Assembly: GCF_013408535.1 (NCBI RefSeq)
Contig: NZ_JACBZA010000001.1
Coordinates: 992,001 to 1,056,000 of the forward strand
DNA length: 64,000 bases
Direction: 5' to 3'
Source of the DNA: Actinopolymorpha cephalotaxi
Lineage (GTDB): Bacteria > Actinomycetota > Actinomycetes > Propionibacteriales > Actinopolymorphaceae
Shown here: piece after piece, positions 8,970 through 16,978 of the stretch
How the letters are laid out: each line of letters opens with the position of its first letter
Numbering within the stretch: position 1 is the first letter of the stretch
Translations under genes and position numbers: made by a program
The notes under the pieces: model-generated
Database searches by the model: none
The model's input: only the letters and a program-made list of their open reading frames with translations
What the model was told of the DNA's origin: nothing

Positions 8970-9335
8970 TCACTCCTGGTCGGTCGAGCGGAGTAGCCGG
9001 GTCAGCAGGTCCTCGTCCTCCGGGGAGAGGCTGCCGACGAACCTGGTGAGGACCGCGCCGCGGTCGGTGTCGCCATCCAGCAGGCGTCTCATCTGGAACG
9101 CCGTCACCTGGGCAGGGTCGCGCACGATCTCGTAGCGGTATCCGCGCCCGACCGGGGAGCGGGTGACCCGTCCCTTGCGGTGGAGCCGGCCGAGCACCGT
9201 GGTGATCGTGTTGTACGCCAGTGCGTCGCCGAGCCGCTCGCGGACCTGGCCCGCGGTCATCGGACCGTCCGACGGGTCGAGGGCGGTGAGGATCTCCTGT
9301 TCAAGATCACCGTGCCCGCGTCGAGGCAAAGTCAC
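8970..9335 (-). CDS. BlaI/MecI/CopY-family repressor
   Basis: A 121-residue winged-helix repressor: DLEQEILTALDPSDGPMTAGQVRERLGDALAYNT is the recognition part, followed by a wing and a C-terminal dimer helix (FVGSLSPEDEDLLTRLL). The GTG at 9335 is chosen because AGGAGGAC precedes it by 3 bp; the longer ATG start at 9377 would run through the operator. Two palindromes lie directly upstream in the shared region with the PAP2 gene. It probably represses itself, the M56 gene and the divergent phosphatase operon. Confidence 0.9.
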   Translation of the reverse strand: MTLPRRGHGDLEQEILTALDPSDGPMTAGQVRERLGDALAYNTITTVLGRLHRKGRVTRSPVGRGYRYEIVRDPAQVTAFQMRRLLDGDTDRGAVLTRFVGSLSPEDEDLLTRLLRSTDQE

Positions 9336-9349
9336 GCGTCCTCCTGAGA

Positions 9350-9393
9350 CTACAAAACTTGTAGTAGTACCCTCCACCTACAAAGACTGTAGG
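9350..9393. promoter_or_regulatory. Twin BlaI-type operators
   Basis: CTACAAAACTTGTAG (9350-9364) and CTACAAAGACTGTAG (9378-9392) are two dyads of the form TACA-N5-TGTA, 28 bp centre to centre. TACA/TGTA dyads are the recognised BlaI/MecI sites. They sit between the repressor GTG at 9335 and the PAP2 ATG at 9448, so one site pair can control both directions. Confidence 0.8.
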
Positions 9394-9447
9394 TGACGCC
9401 AGGTGATCTCGAGGCTGCGGCCGCACTACCGATAGGAGAACGGCCTC

Positions 9448-10110
9448 ATGGGCACAGTGATGCTTGCCTCCGCGGCCGGGCAGCTGCCGGAGGATCCGGC
9501 GTGGTTCCGGGCGGTCAACGCCTTTTCCCGGGCGACCGGGTGGCTGCACGCGCCGATCACCGCGTACGCGAAGTTCGGCGTTGTGTTGTTCGCCCTCCTG
9601 CTGCTGTGGGGATGGTGGACGGCCCGCGGGACCAGCGACCTGGCCAGAGTCGCCGCGGCACTGTGGGCGCCGGTGGGAATGCTCGTCGCCGTCGGGCTGA
9701 ACCAGCCGATCGTGCACGGCGTACACGAAGCACGCCCCTACACCGCGCTGCCGCACGTGCTGGTCCTGGTGTCCCGCAGTACCGACGCCTCGTTCCCCAG
9801 CGACCACGCGACGATGGCGGGAGCGGTGGCGGCCGGCCTGTTCCTGGTCAGCCGCCGCCTCGGCCTGGTCGGACTCCTCGCCGCGCTGGTGATGGCGTTT
9901 GCGCGGGTGTATGTCGGCGCACACTTCCCCGGTGACGTACTGGCCGGGCTGTTGGTGGGAGCGGCGGTGTCGGTGATCGGCTTCGCCCTGTGCCGCCGTC
10001 CGCTGGTATGGCTGGTGGACACATTGGCCCGTACGCCGTTGCGTCCGCTGCTGTCCGTCGTACCTCCGCCCGAAACGGTCGACGCGCCCGGGGATCGCGT
10101 GGCCACGTGA
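9448..10110 (+). CDS. PAP2-family membrane phosphatase
   Basis: A 220-residue membrane protein with the three PAP2 motifs: HEARPY (K/R-x6-RP type), SFPSDHATMAGAVAAG (PSGH type with S-D-H), and ARVYVGAHFPGDVLAG (SR-x5-H-x3-D). Such enzymes remove phosphate from lipid phosphates, including undecaprenyl diphosphate. AGGAGAACGGCCTC precedes the ATG. The stop overlaps the next GTG (GTGA), so the two phosphatases are translationally coupled. The BlaI-type operators upstream suggest induction by cell-wall stress; this is inference. Confidence 0.88.
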   Translation: MGTVMLASAAGQLPEDPAWFRAVNAFSRATGWLHAPITAYAKFGVVLFALLLLWGWWTARGTSDLARVAAALWAPVGMLVAVGLNQPIVHGVHEARPYTALPHVLVLVSRSTDASFPSDHATMAGAVAAGLFLVSRRLGLVGLLAALVMAFARVYVGAHFPGDVLAGLLVGAAVSVIGFALCRRPLVWLVDTLARTPLRPLLSVVPPPETVDAPGDRVAT

Positions 10111-11495
10111 TCAACACGGTTGCGTCGTACATCCTGGCGCTGCCGGCCTGGGTGGCGCTGGTGGTGGTGTTCGCGCTTCCCGCGCTGGAGTCGTCGGCGT
10201 TCGTGGGGTTCGTCTTTCCCGGCGAGATCGCGCTGATCCTGGGCGGAGTGCTGGCGTACGAGGGCCGGGTCGGCCTGGCCGCGGTCCTGATCGCGGGGAT
10301 CGGTGGTGCGGTGGTCGGGGACTCCGTCGGTTACCTGGTCGGTCGCAGGTACGGCCGGCGGCTGCTCGAGGGCACGCTGGGCAAGCTGGTCAACCACAAA
10401 CACTTCGATCGCGCGGAGCGCTACCTTGCCGAGCGCGGAGGGAAGGCGGTGTTTCTCGGCCGCTTCACCGCCGCGTTGCGGGTGATGATCCCCGGCCTGT
10501 CGGGCATGGCGCGCATGCGCTACCCGAAGTTCGCCGCGTTCAACATCGCCGGTGGTGTCGCCTGGGGCGCCATGTGTGTGCTGCTGGGCTACCTGGGTGG
10601 AAGCAGTTGGCGGCACGTGGAACACCTGGCGTCCCGCATCGGGCTGGGTGTCCTGGCCGTCGTCATCGTGCTGGCGGTGGCCGGGTATCTGCTCCGCCGG
10701 GCGTCCGGCGGCTGGTGGCGTCGGCAGGGGGAGCGGATCCGCGAGAGTCGGCCCGCGACCTGGGTGATGAGCCGGTTCCCCGGACAGGTGGACTGGGTCG
10801 TCGCCCGGCTCGACGCGAGTGCGACGACGGGCCTCGCGCTGACCGTCTCCGTGGTGGTGGCCGTCGGGTCGACGTGGGCTTTCCTCGGCATCACCCAGGA
10901 CGTGCTCGCTCACGAGGAGTTCGCGACGATCGACCCGACCGTCCACACCTGGGTGCTCCACCACCGCGTGGCCTGGCTGAACGACGTCCTGCGGGTCGTG
11001 ACCTGGCTCGGATCGAACACCTTTCTGCTACCTGGCTTGGCGATCGCGGCCATCGTGCTGGTCCGGCAGCGCCGATCGTGGGGCCCGGTGGTCGCGATCG
11101 TCGCGTCCTACGGATCCGCCCTGTTGGTCCATGCGGTGGTCCGGGAGTGGGTGCACAGAGCCCGCCCACCGTCGGCGGACTGGCTGTCCGGCGCGGGTGG
11201 CTGGTCCTATCCCTCCGGCCACACGATCCAGGCGACCGTGGCATGGGGGATCGTCGCCATCCTGGCACTGAGTGGCGTCTCGGCGCGTACTCGCCCGGTG
11301 GTCGCCTCCGCCGCCGCCGGCGTGGTGCTGCTCGTGGCCGCCAGCAGGATCTACCTCGGCGTGCACTGGCCCACCGACGTACTCGCCTCGCTCGCCCTCG
11401 GAGTCGGCCTGCTGAGCCTGTACGGCATTGCCCGCCTGGCGATGCTCGCCCGGCGCGAGGTCGCACAAGAGGCGGAGCAACTCGAACCCGCCTGA
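10107..11495 (+). CDS. DedA-PAP2 fusion protein
   Basis: A 462-residue fusion. Residues about 10-190 are a DedA (SNARE-associated, VTT) domain: FVFPGEIALILGGVLA, GDSVGYLVGRRYGRR, GRFTAALRVMIPGLSGM. Residues about 250-460 are a second PAP2 domain with REWVHRARPP, SYPSGHTIQA and SRIYLGVHWPTDVLAS. DedA proteins recycle polyprenyl-phosphate carriers across the membrane and PAP2 enzymes dephosphorylate them, so the fusion could link flipping to dephosphorylation. The GTG start at 10107 overlaps the upstream TGA. A longer frame to 9990 exists but lies inside the upstream gene. Confidence 0.88.
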   Translation: MINTVASYILALPAWVALVVVFALPALESSAFVGFVFPGEIALILGGVLAYEGRVGLAAVLIAGIGGAVVGDSVGYLVGRRYGRRLLEGTLGKLVNHKHFDRAERYLAERGGKAVFLGRFTAALRVMIPGLSGMARMRYPKFAAFNIAGGVAWGAMCVLLGYLGGSSWRHVEHLASRIGLGVLAVVIVLAVAGYLLRRASGGWWRRQGERIRESRPATWVMSRFPGQVDWVVARLDASATTGLALTVSVVVAVGSTWAFLGITQDVLAHEEFATIDPTVHTWVLHHRVAWLNDVLRVVTWLGSNTFLLPGLAIAAIVLVRQRRSWGPVVAIVASYGSALLVHAVVREWVHRARPPSADWLSGAGGWSYPSGHTIQATVAWGIVAILALSGVSARTRPVVASAAAGVVLLVAASRIYLGVHWPTDVLASLALGVGLLSLYGIARLAMLARREVAQEAEQLEPA

Positions 11496-11612
11496 CGAGC
11501 CCGCCCGACCACTCGACGGTCACAGTCGATCTGCGTCCCGGCCATGAATGCCCAAGCGGGCTTACGGTGAGCACATGATGCCGATGGTGGTCCCGGTGAT
11601 TCCGGTCGACGC

Positions 11613-12461
11613 GTGAGGTTCCCGAGCCTGGATGAAGATCTGGTCGATCGGTATCTCCGTCATCTCCAGATCCCGCCACCGTCCACGCCCTCGCCGGACG
11701 GCCTCAGGCTCCTCCACCGTGCCCACCTGAATCACGTGCCGTACGAGAACATCGAGATCCAACTCGGGTGGCCGACATCGATCGATCCCGCCGAGTCGGT
11801 ACAGAGAATCCTCACCGGGCGCGGCGGCTACTGCTATCACCTCAACGGTTCCTTCGGTGCCCTTCTCTCCAGCCTCGGCTACGACGCCGCGCCGGTACGA
11901 GCGACGATTCGAACGTCAGTGGGCCGCCGTCCGTGGGGGAGTCATCTCGTCGTACTCGTTCGGTTCCCACAGGGACTGTGGCTCGCGGACGTCGGCCTGG
12001 GCGACGGCTTCCACGACCCCGCGCCACTGGCCGCCGGCATGGTCGACCAACCGCCGTTCGCCTACCGCCTCGAACATCTCGGCGGTCCCACTTGGCGGTT
12101 CCATCACGACCGGCGCTCGTCGATCGCCGGATTCGACCTCGATGTTCGGCCTGTGCCTCTGGGGGAGTTCCGGCCGATGCACGAGTGGATGTCGACTGCG
12201 CCTGACTCCTCGTTCGTACGGAAGTTCGTCGTCCAGGCGCGGCGAGCAGACCACACTCTCGTCCTGCGCGGCTGCGTCCTCACCCGGGTCGACGCCGACG
12301 GGCGAACGGACCGGGATGTCTCTGCGGAGGACGAGTGGTTCGGGCTGCTGTGCAACGAGTTCGGCCTTCGCGTCGATGCGGTCGGGGCTGACCTACTTTC
12401 CAAGTTGTGGCAACGGGTTCGCGCCTCCCACGAAGCCTGGGATCGCGCGGGCCGGCCATAG
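11613..12461 (+). CDS. Arylamine N-acetyltransferase
   Basis: A 282-residue NAT-family enzyme. The catalytic triad is visible: Cys74 in RGGYCYHLNG, His111 in WGSHLVVLV and Asp126 in WLADVGLGDG. HVPYENIEI near residue 41 is another family hallmark. It transfers acetyl or other acyl groups from CoA to arylamines and hydrazines by a Cys-acyl intermediate. GTG start at 11613. The stop lies 2 bp before the convergent Nudix gene. Confidence 0.93.
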   Translation: MRFPSLDEDLVDRYLRHLQIPPPSTPSPDGLRLLHRAHLNHVPYENIEIQLGWPTSIDPAESVQRILTGRGGYCYHLNGSFGALLSSLGYDAAPVRATIRTSVGRRPWGSHLVVLVRFPQGLWLADVGLGDGFHDPAPLAAGMVDQPPFAYRLEHLGGPTWRFHHDRRSSIAGFDLDVRPVPLGEFRPMHEWMSTAPDSSFVRKFVVQARRADHTLVLRGCVLTRVDADGRTDRDVSAEDEWFGLLCNEFGLRVDAVGADLLSKLWQRVRASHEAWDRAGRP

Positions 12462-12463
12462 GT

Positions 12464-12964
12464 TCAGAGGATGAGGTGTTCGCCGTCGTGGGTGCGGACG
12501 GCCGGCCGTGGTTCGCCGGTGGGGAGGGCGTCGAGGAGGCGGATGGCGTACGCCTCGCTCATGCGGTCGCGGATCTGGTCCGGGGTGAGCCAGGCAACCC
12601 GGTCGGTCTCGTCGCTGGTCCGCTCGGTCCCGCCGACGACGTGACAGCGGAACACGAGGGCGACCACGCCGCGAAGCATGTTCTTGTAGACGCCGGTGAG
12701 AACGTCGGGTTCGACGCGCAGACCCGTCTCCTCCTCGACCTCCCGGCGTAGGCCGTCGTGGATGGCCTCGCCGAGTTCGACGACCCCGCCGGGCGGTTCC
12801 CAGTGACCGTTGTCGCGTCGCCGGATCGCCAGCACGCGGCCGTGTCCGTCGAGGACGGCGGCCGCGACGCTGACGGAATGGCGCGGGGATCCAGCTTCCC
12901 GCCGGTCGGGCCGAGCGGCCACCCGCAGTCGGCTGAACCGTCGCCGAAGATCCAGAAAGACCAC
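12464..12964 (-). CDS. Nudix hydrolase
   Basis: The Nudix box GGVVELGEAIHDGLRREV followed by EEETGL is complete (G-x5-E-x7-RE-x-x-EE-x-G). The domain fills residues about 20-150. The family hydrolyses nucleoside diphosphates linked to another group; the substrate here is unknown. The start is unsure: GTG 12964 is adjacent to AAGGAG, which is unusually close. The frame is open further upstream to 13222, but that part overlaps the divergent phosphotransferase gene and looks non-coding. Confidence 0.8.
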   Translation of the reverse strand: MVFLDLRRRFSRLRVAARPDRREAGSPRHSVSVAAAVLDGHGRVLAIRRRDNGHWEPPGGVVELGEAIHDGLRREVEEETGLRVEPDVLTGVYKNMLRGVVALVFRCHVVGGTERTSDETDRVAWLTPDQIRDRMSEAYAIRLLDALPTGEPRPAVRTHDGEHLIL

Positions 12965-13022
12965 CTCCTTCGTGCTGTCATCCTGGGTTCTACAGGTCGT
13001 GCCGCCGGAACGGGAGTGTGTC

Positions 13023-13955
13023 GTGGATCTGTGGAACGGCGAAGCCTTGGTGGACACACCCGAGGTCACCGAGTTTCTGTACGAACAACTCGGCCGCGAA
13101 CCCTCGCTCGCCGCACTGACGGAGATCGAGTACCAGCCTCGGACCACCAACGAGATCGGCATGATCTTCCGGGCGGCCTGGGGACCCACGGGCGAGCCCG
13201 TCGTGCTGAAGCTGAACGCCACCGCGATCGAGCTCGACTGGATGCTCGAGGTCTCGCAACGCGCGCCCGGCCTGGTACCTCAGGTGTACGCCAGTGGCCG
13301 GCGTCTGGGCGACGCGGACGTGGGTTGGCTCGTCCTGCGGAGGGTGCCCCACCACCTCGACGCCGGCTCCCACGCCGACTGGCGCAAACTGATGCTCGCG
13401 GCGGCGCGCTTCCAGCAGGTGGCATCCGACATCGACGAGCCGACGTACGCCCCGATCGATGCCGCCTTCTTCGAATGGTGCATGCCGGAAGCGATCAGGG
13501 CCGGCTGTCCGGGCCCGGCCGCGGAAGTCCTGGCCAGGCTGCATCAGGACCTCAGCTGGGTGGACGAGCATTCTGCTCGCGTTCGGTGTCACGGCGACGT
13601 GTATTTCGGCAACGCGCTCTCGGAGGTTCCGGGAGGCCCGGTCCTGCTTATCGACCCGACTCCCCGGACCTCCAACTGGGCATGGGATGCCGCCTACGCT
13701 CAGATGCTCTCGGGCAAGGAGGGGACTCCTCGGCTGGTCCCGCTCCTTGCCGAGGCGCGACGGTCGCTGGGCCTTCCGATCGGTGACCCGTCGGCGCTGG
13801 ACCGGCTGGAGACGATCCTGCTCGCGTGGTCGTCGATGCTCTGGTGGGCCATCAAGCCCAACCGGCGCGCCGACCCGTGGTTCGCGATGCAGGCCAGGTG
13901 GAACGTGGAGCGGCTCGCAACTAGGGCGTGTCTCCCAGTTCGCGTAGCCAGGTGA
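13023..13955 (+). CDS. Aminoglycoside phosphotransferase (APH)-family protein with IS-altered C-terminus
   Basis: An APH-fold kinase-like protein: N-lobe GEPVVLKLNATAIELDWML, catalytic loop RVRCHGDVYFGNAL (H-G-D-x-x-x-x-N) and metal motif LLIDPTPRTSNWAWDAAY. Substrate unknown. GTG 13023 is chosen with CGGGAG upstream. The last 11 codons run into the IS5-family element at 13924. Removing the element and one copy of its TA repeat restores an ending of ACT-AGC-CGG-CGG-TGG-TAG, so the insertion only replaced about five residues. The domain is intact and the gene is probably still functional. Confidence 0.8.
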   Translation: MDLWNGEALVDTPEVTEFLYEQLGREPSLAALTEIEYQPRTTNEIGMIFRAAWGPTGEPVVLKLNATAIELDWMLEVSQRAPGLVPQVYASGRRLGDADVGWLVLRRVPHHLDAGSHADWRKLMLAAARFQQVASDIDEPTYAPIDAAFFEWCMPEAIRAGCPGPAAEVLARLHQDLSWVDEHSARVRCHGDVYFGNALSEVPGGPVLLIDPTPRTSNWAWDAAYAQMLSGKEGTPRLVPLLAEARRSLGLPIGDPSALDRLETILLAWSSMLWWAIKPNRRADPWFAMQARWNVERLATRACLPVRVAR

Positions 13956-14373
13956 TGATCGCGCCGAGTACGACGCCGCCGCGGTAGGTCAGGGCGAGCT
14001 TGTCGTACCTGGTGGCCAAGCCTCGCCACTGCTTCAGGACGTTGAAAGAACGCTCGATGACGTTGCGCCCCTTGTACGCCTCGGCGTCGAACGTCGGTGG
14101 TCGGCCACCCTTGGAGCCCTTGCGTTTGCGGTTTCCTGTCTGGTCGGACGGTTCGGCGATCACCGCGGTGATGCCACGGGAGCGCAGCAGCGCCCGGTTG
14201 CCGCGGGAGGAGTACGCCTTGTCCGCCAGGACCGCGTCGGGTCGGGTCCGCGGGCGCCCTCGACCCTGCCTGGGTACGCGAATCGCCTTGAGCAGGTTCG
14301 CGAACATCGGCGAGTCGTTGGCCTGGCCGGGCCCGAGCAGCAGCACGAGCGGGCGGCCCTTGCCGTCGCACAA
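13921..14373 (-). CDS. IS5-family transposase, OrfB
   Basis: The C-terminal half of the DDE transposase, with the second Asp in VLADKAYSSRG and the Glu in NVIERSFNVLKQW. The open frame extends upstream of the ATG at 14373 through EPADHAIGRSRGG and overlaps orfA, so it is probably made as an OrfA-OrfB fusion by a +1 shift. The reading frame runs to the last base of the element, and the stop TAG at 13921-13923 is supplied by the CTAG target. Confidence 0.87.
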   Translation of the reverse strand: MCDGKGRPLVLLLGPGQANDSPMFANLLKAIRVPRQGRGRPRTRPDAVLADKAYSSRGNRALLRSRGITAVIAEPSDQTGNRKRKGSKGGRPPTFDAEAYKGRNVIERSFNVLKQWRGLATRYDKLALTYRGGVVLGAIITWLRELGDTP

Positions 14374-14874
14374 GTGGTGAATCTTCGTGCTCAGGCCTCC
14401 GCGGGAGCGGCCGATGGCGTGGTCAGCCGGCTCGATCCGCAGATTCGTGTGATTCGACAGTTCCCCCTGTGCCAGTGGCGGGCCTGGTCAGGTTGGTGCC
14501 GTGCTGGTGCGCGCGGTTGATCGTCGAGTCCACGCTGACCGACCAGTCGATGTCACCGGCCGCGTCGGCGTGCGCGAGCAGCGCGGTGTGGATCCGGTCC
14601 CAAGTGCCGTCGCCGCAGAACCGGCGATGCCGCTTCCAGACCGTCTGCCACGGCCCGAACCGCTCCGGCAGGTCACGCCAGGCGATGCCGGTCCGGAACC
14701 GGTACACGACACCCTCGACGATCCTGCGGTGGTCCCGAAACCTGTTGCCCCGCTTGCCGTCCGAGGACGGCATCAAGGGCTCGATCAGCTCCCACTGGGC
14801 ATCGGACAGCACGGCTGAACGCGACATCGGTCAACCATCGCAGCCCGGAAGGCCGACATTCGGGAGACACGCCC
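13924..14874 (-). mobile_element. IS5-family (IS427-type) insertion sequence, copy 1
   Basis: A 951-bp element with perfect 13-bp ends: GGGCGTGTCTCCC at 13924 and its complement ending at 14874. It is flanked by a TA duplication (13922-13923 and 14875-14876) inside a CTAG target. The target CTAG carried the TAG stop of the GH76 gene, which survives. The transposase is split into orfA and orfB, as in copy 2 at 40428. The two copies differ at only a few positions, pointing to recent transposition. Confidence 0.93.
14423..14827 (-). CDS. IS5-family transposase, OrfA
   Basis: A 134-residue N-terminal half of an IS427-type DDE transposase. It holds the DUF4096-like DNA-binding part (LSDAQWELIEPLMP, FRTGIAWRDLPERFGPWQTVW) and the first catalytic Asp, D100 in WSVSVDSTINRAH. 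The canonical continuation (EPADHAIGRSRGG) is in the +1 frame. The zero frame ends at ESADRAG. A run of five G at 14463-14467 just after ATGT lies where the two frames must join. Confidence 0.88.
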   Translation of the reverse strand: MSRSAVLSDAQWELIEPLMPSSDGKRGNRFRDHRRIVEGVVYRFRTGIAWRDLPERFGPWQTVWKRHRRFCGDGTWDRIHTALLAHADAAGDIDWSVSVDSTINRAHQHGTNLTRPATGTGGTVESHESADRAG

Positions 14875-16814
14875 TAGCCGGCGGTGGTAGTGGCGGTGAC
14901 GTGGTAGACGCGGCCTCCCCAGCCGTCCTCGGGGAACGAGTCGGAGACCCGCAGGTAGGTCGCCTTGTCAGGACCGAGGTACGCGGTCAGGTCGATCACC
15001 TGGTCGGCCTTGTTGGAGCCGTCGGTGATGCGCCGGGCCTCCTTCGAGACGGTGGTCCAGTGCTCGCCGTCCGCGCTGGCCTCGACGACGTACTCGTTGT
15101 CGATCGTGAGCGTGGCCGCGGCCTTCGCGGTGTCGGCCGGGAACGGGAACCTGTAGACGAAGTAGTGGTTGCCGTCGGCGAAGCGGTTCTGGATGCCGTT
15201 GCTCTGTGAGCCGTCGGCGTCCCACAGCCACGGCATCTCCGCGGCCGTGCCGGTGTCGAAGTCGATCTCGTGCGCGACCGTCACCTCCGACCGCGTAGCG
15301 AACGACAGTCCCGAGTCGTCGGTGACCGTCGCGGACACGTCGTGGTGGCCGTCCTCGGCGGCCGCCGGGACGGTGACCTGTACCGGGAAGGTGCCGTAGA
15401 CCGGGTGCGCACTGCCACGGGGGTTGAGGACGATCGTCCCGGTGGTGGGGGAGACGGTCCAGCCGTCCGGTGCCGTGACCTTCACCCGGGCAGTCACGGG
15501 TTGCGAGGCCGGCCCGGTGACTGACAACCCGATCTTGACAGTGATCTTCGTGGAACCGTTGGCGGCCGGCATCACGACCGGCTGAGCAGGTGAGGTGGTC
15601 GCGGCCAGCGACCGCTTCGGCGCCGGTACGGGCACCGCGGCGACCAGTGCGCTCAGGGCGCTGGCCTGCGTACGCCAGTCGAACACGTTCGGATGCTCGG
15701 TGCTGGTGCCGCCGGCCCAGCGCGTACCGAGCCGATCGGCGGCGTCGCGGTCCTGCGCCCAGATCGTCTCCGCCTGCCTGGTCACGAACTCCTTGTACTT
15801 GTCGGCATGCGTGGTGTCGGCCAGGTCCATCAGGTAGCGCAGGAAGATTCCCTTGAACTGCTTGGCGTTGTCGTCGCAGGTCCGGTCGAGGGTGTCGCAG
15901 GCCTCGGTGAGTACGCCGTCGGTGGTGAGGCCTCCGTCGATCGCCGCGTCGGCGAGCCGGCGTGCCGTACTCAGCAACTTCTGGTCACCGGTCGCCCGCC
16001 ACAGTTCGAGAGCCCCGCCGATGGCCAGCCCCTGGTTGTAGCTCCACACGGTCTGCCCGTTGCTCTTGCAGTCGTCGTTCAGGCCGTCCTCGACCAGACC
16101 CGACGAGTTGATCATGCCGCTGCCGGCGAACCAGTCCCACGCGGCCTGCGACCGGGCCAGCCACCGCCGGTCGCCCGGCATGCGGTTGTGCAGTTCGGCG
16201 GTCAGCCGGATGTACAGGCCGTTGGTCACCGCGTTCTTGTAGGTCCTCTCCGCGTTCCACCAGACGCCGCCGCCACAGGTGTTGTCCCAGTACCCGTTGG
16301 TGAACTCGGCGATCTTGACCGCCATCCGGAGGTATCGGGCGTCGCCGGTGACGTCGTACGCCTGGATCCAGGTCAGGCCCCACCATTCGGAGTCGTCGAT
16401 CGCGCGGCTGGTGAAGTTGCCCCACAGCTCGTCGCCGGACAACTCACCGGCCGGGAACGTGCCCTGGTCCTTCACGAACGTGTTGTTCAACTGGGGCAGG
16501 TAGCGCCGGTCGCCCGTCCGCTGCATGTAGTCGCCGATGGTTTGCAGGGCGACCGCGGAGTTCCACCAACTGGAGGGGAACCACGCCTTCTCCGGGTCGT
16601 AGGACGCCATCAGCACGTCGGCCGCGACGCGTGCCCGCGCCACGGCGGTCGGGCCGTCGGCAGTTGTCGTACCGGCCGACTCGGCGGAGGCGACAGCGGC
16701 GGGCGCCAGGCCGACGAGAAGGGCGACGACTCCGATGAGGACAGTACGAACTCGGCGACGCGAAAGCGCGGTGGACAAGACTCGGCCTGCCTTCTCGAGG
16801 TACGTGCCAGACAT
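14874..16814 (-). CDS. Secreted GH76-family glycosidase with NEW3-like and CBM-like domains
   Basis: A 646-residue exported enzyme. The signal peptide (about 1-45) has a charged start, a hydrophobic core and an ASA cleavage site. Residues about 55-390 are an (alpha/alpha)6 GH76 domain. AIDDSEWWGLTWIQAYD carries the Asp-Asp pair used by endo-alpha-1,6-mannanases. Residues about 425-520 resemble the NEW3 beta-sandwich (VKVTAPDGWTVSPTTGTIVL), and 525-640 look like an F5/8 or CBM32-type sugar-binding domain. A role in alpha-mannan breakdown is inferred. Its TAG stop lies in the CTAG used by the IS5 element and is preserved. Confidence 0.88.
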   Translation of the reverse strand: MSGTYLEKAGRVLSTALSRRRVRTVLIGVVALLVGLAPAAVASAESAGTTTADGPTAVARARVAADVLMASYDPEKAWFPSSWWNSAVALQTIGDYMQRTGDRRYLPQLNNTFVKDQGTFPAGELSGDELWGNFTSRAIDDSEWWGLTWIQAYDVTGDARYLRMAVKIAEFTNGYWDNTCGGGVWWNAERTYKNAVTNGLYIRLTAELHNRMPGDRRWLARSQAAWDWFAGSGMINSSGLVEDGLNDDCKSNGQTVWSYNQGLAIGGALELWRATGDQKLLSTARRLADAAIDGGLTTDGVLTEACDTLDRTCDDNAKQFKGIFLRYLMDLADTTHADKYKEFVTRQAETIWAQDRDAADRLGTRWAGGTSTEHPNVFDWRTQASALSALVAAVPVPAPKRSLAATTSPAQPVVMPAANGSTKITVKIGLSVTGPASQPVTARVKVTAPDGWTVSPTTGTIVLNPRGSAHPVYGTFPVQVTVPAAAEDGHHDVSATVTDDSGLSFATRSEVTVAHEIDFDTGTAAEMPWLWDADGSQSNGIQNRFADGNHYFVYRFPFPADTAKAAATLTIDNEYVVEASADGEHWTTVSKEARRITDGSNKADQVIDLTAYLGPDKATYLRVSDSFPEDGWGGRVYHVTATTTAG

Positions 16815-16978
16815 GAACGAAGAGAGCCCCGCGGCGGATGCGGCGCGCTGAGGCGTGACAAACCTACGGGCCGGAACGAAGGCAGGTAAGACACCTGCAG
16901 GGATCGGACAGCCGCCGGCCGGACCAGAACTGGACAGGTCAGCGGAGCCTCGAATTCGCTGGACCGTGGAACCCGTCG

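Noticed and set aside
9307-10964. Long minus-strand frames opposite the PAP2 and DedA-PAP2 genes
   Set aside because: Both plus-strand genes carry full PAP2 motifs; the minus frames are Arg/His/Gln-rich shadows.
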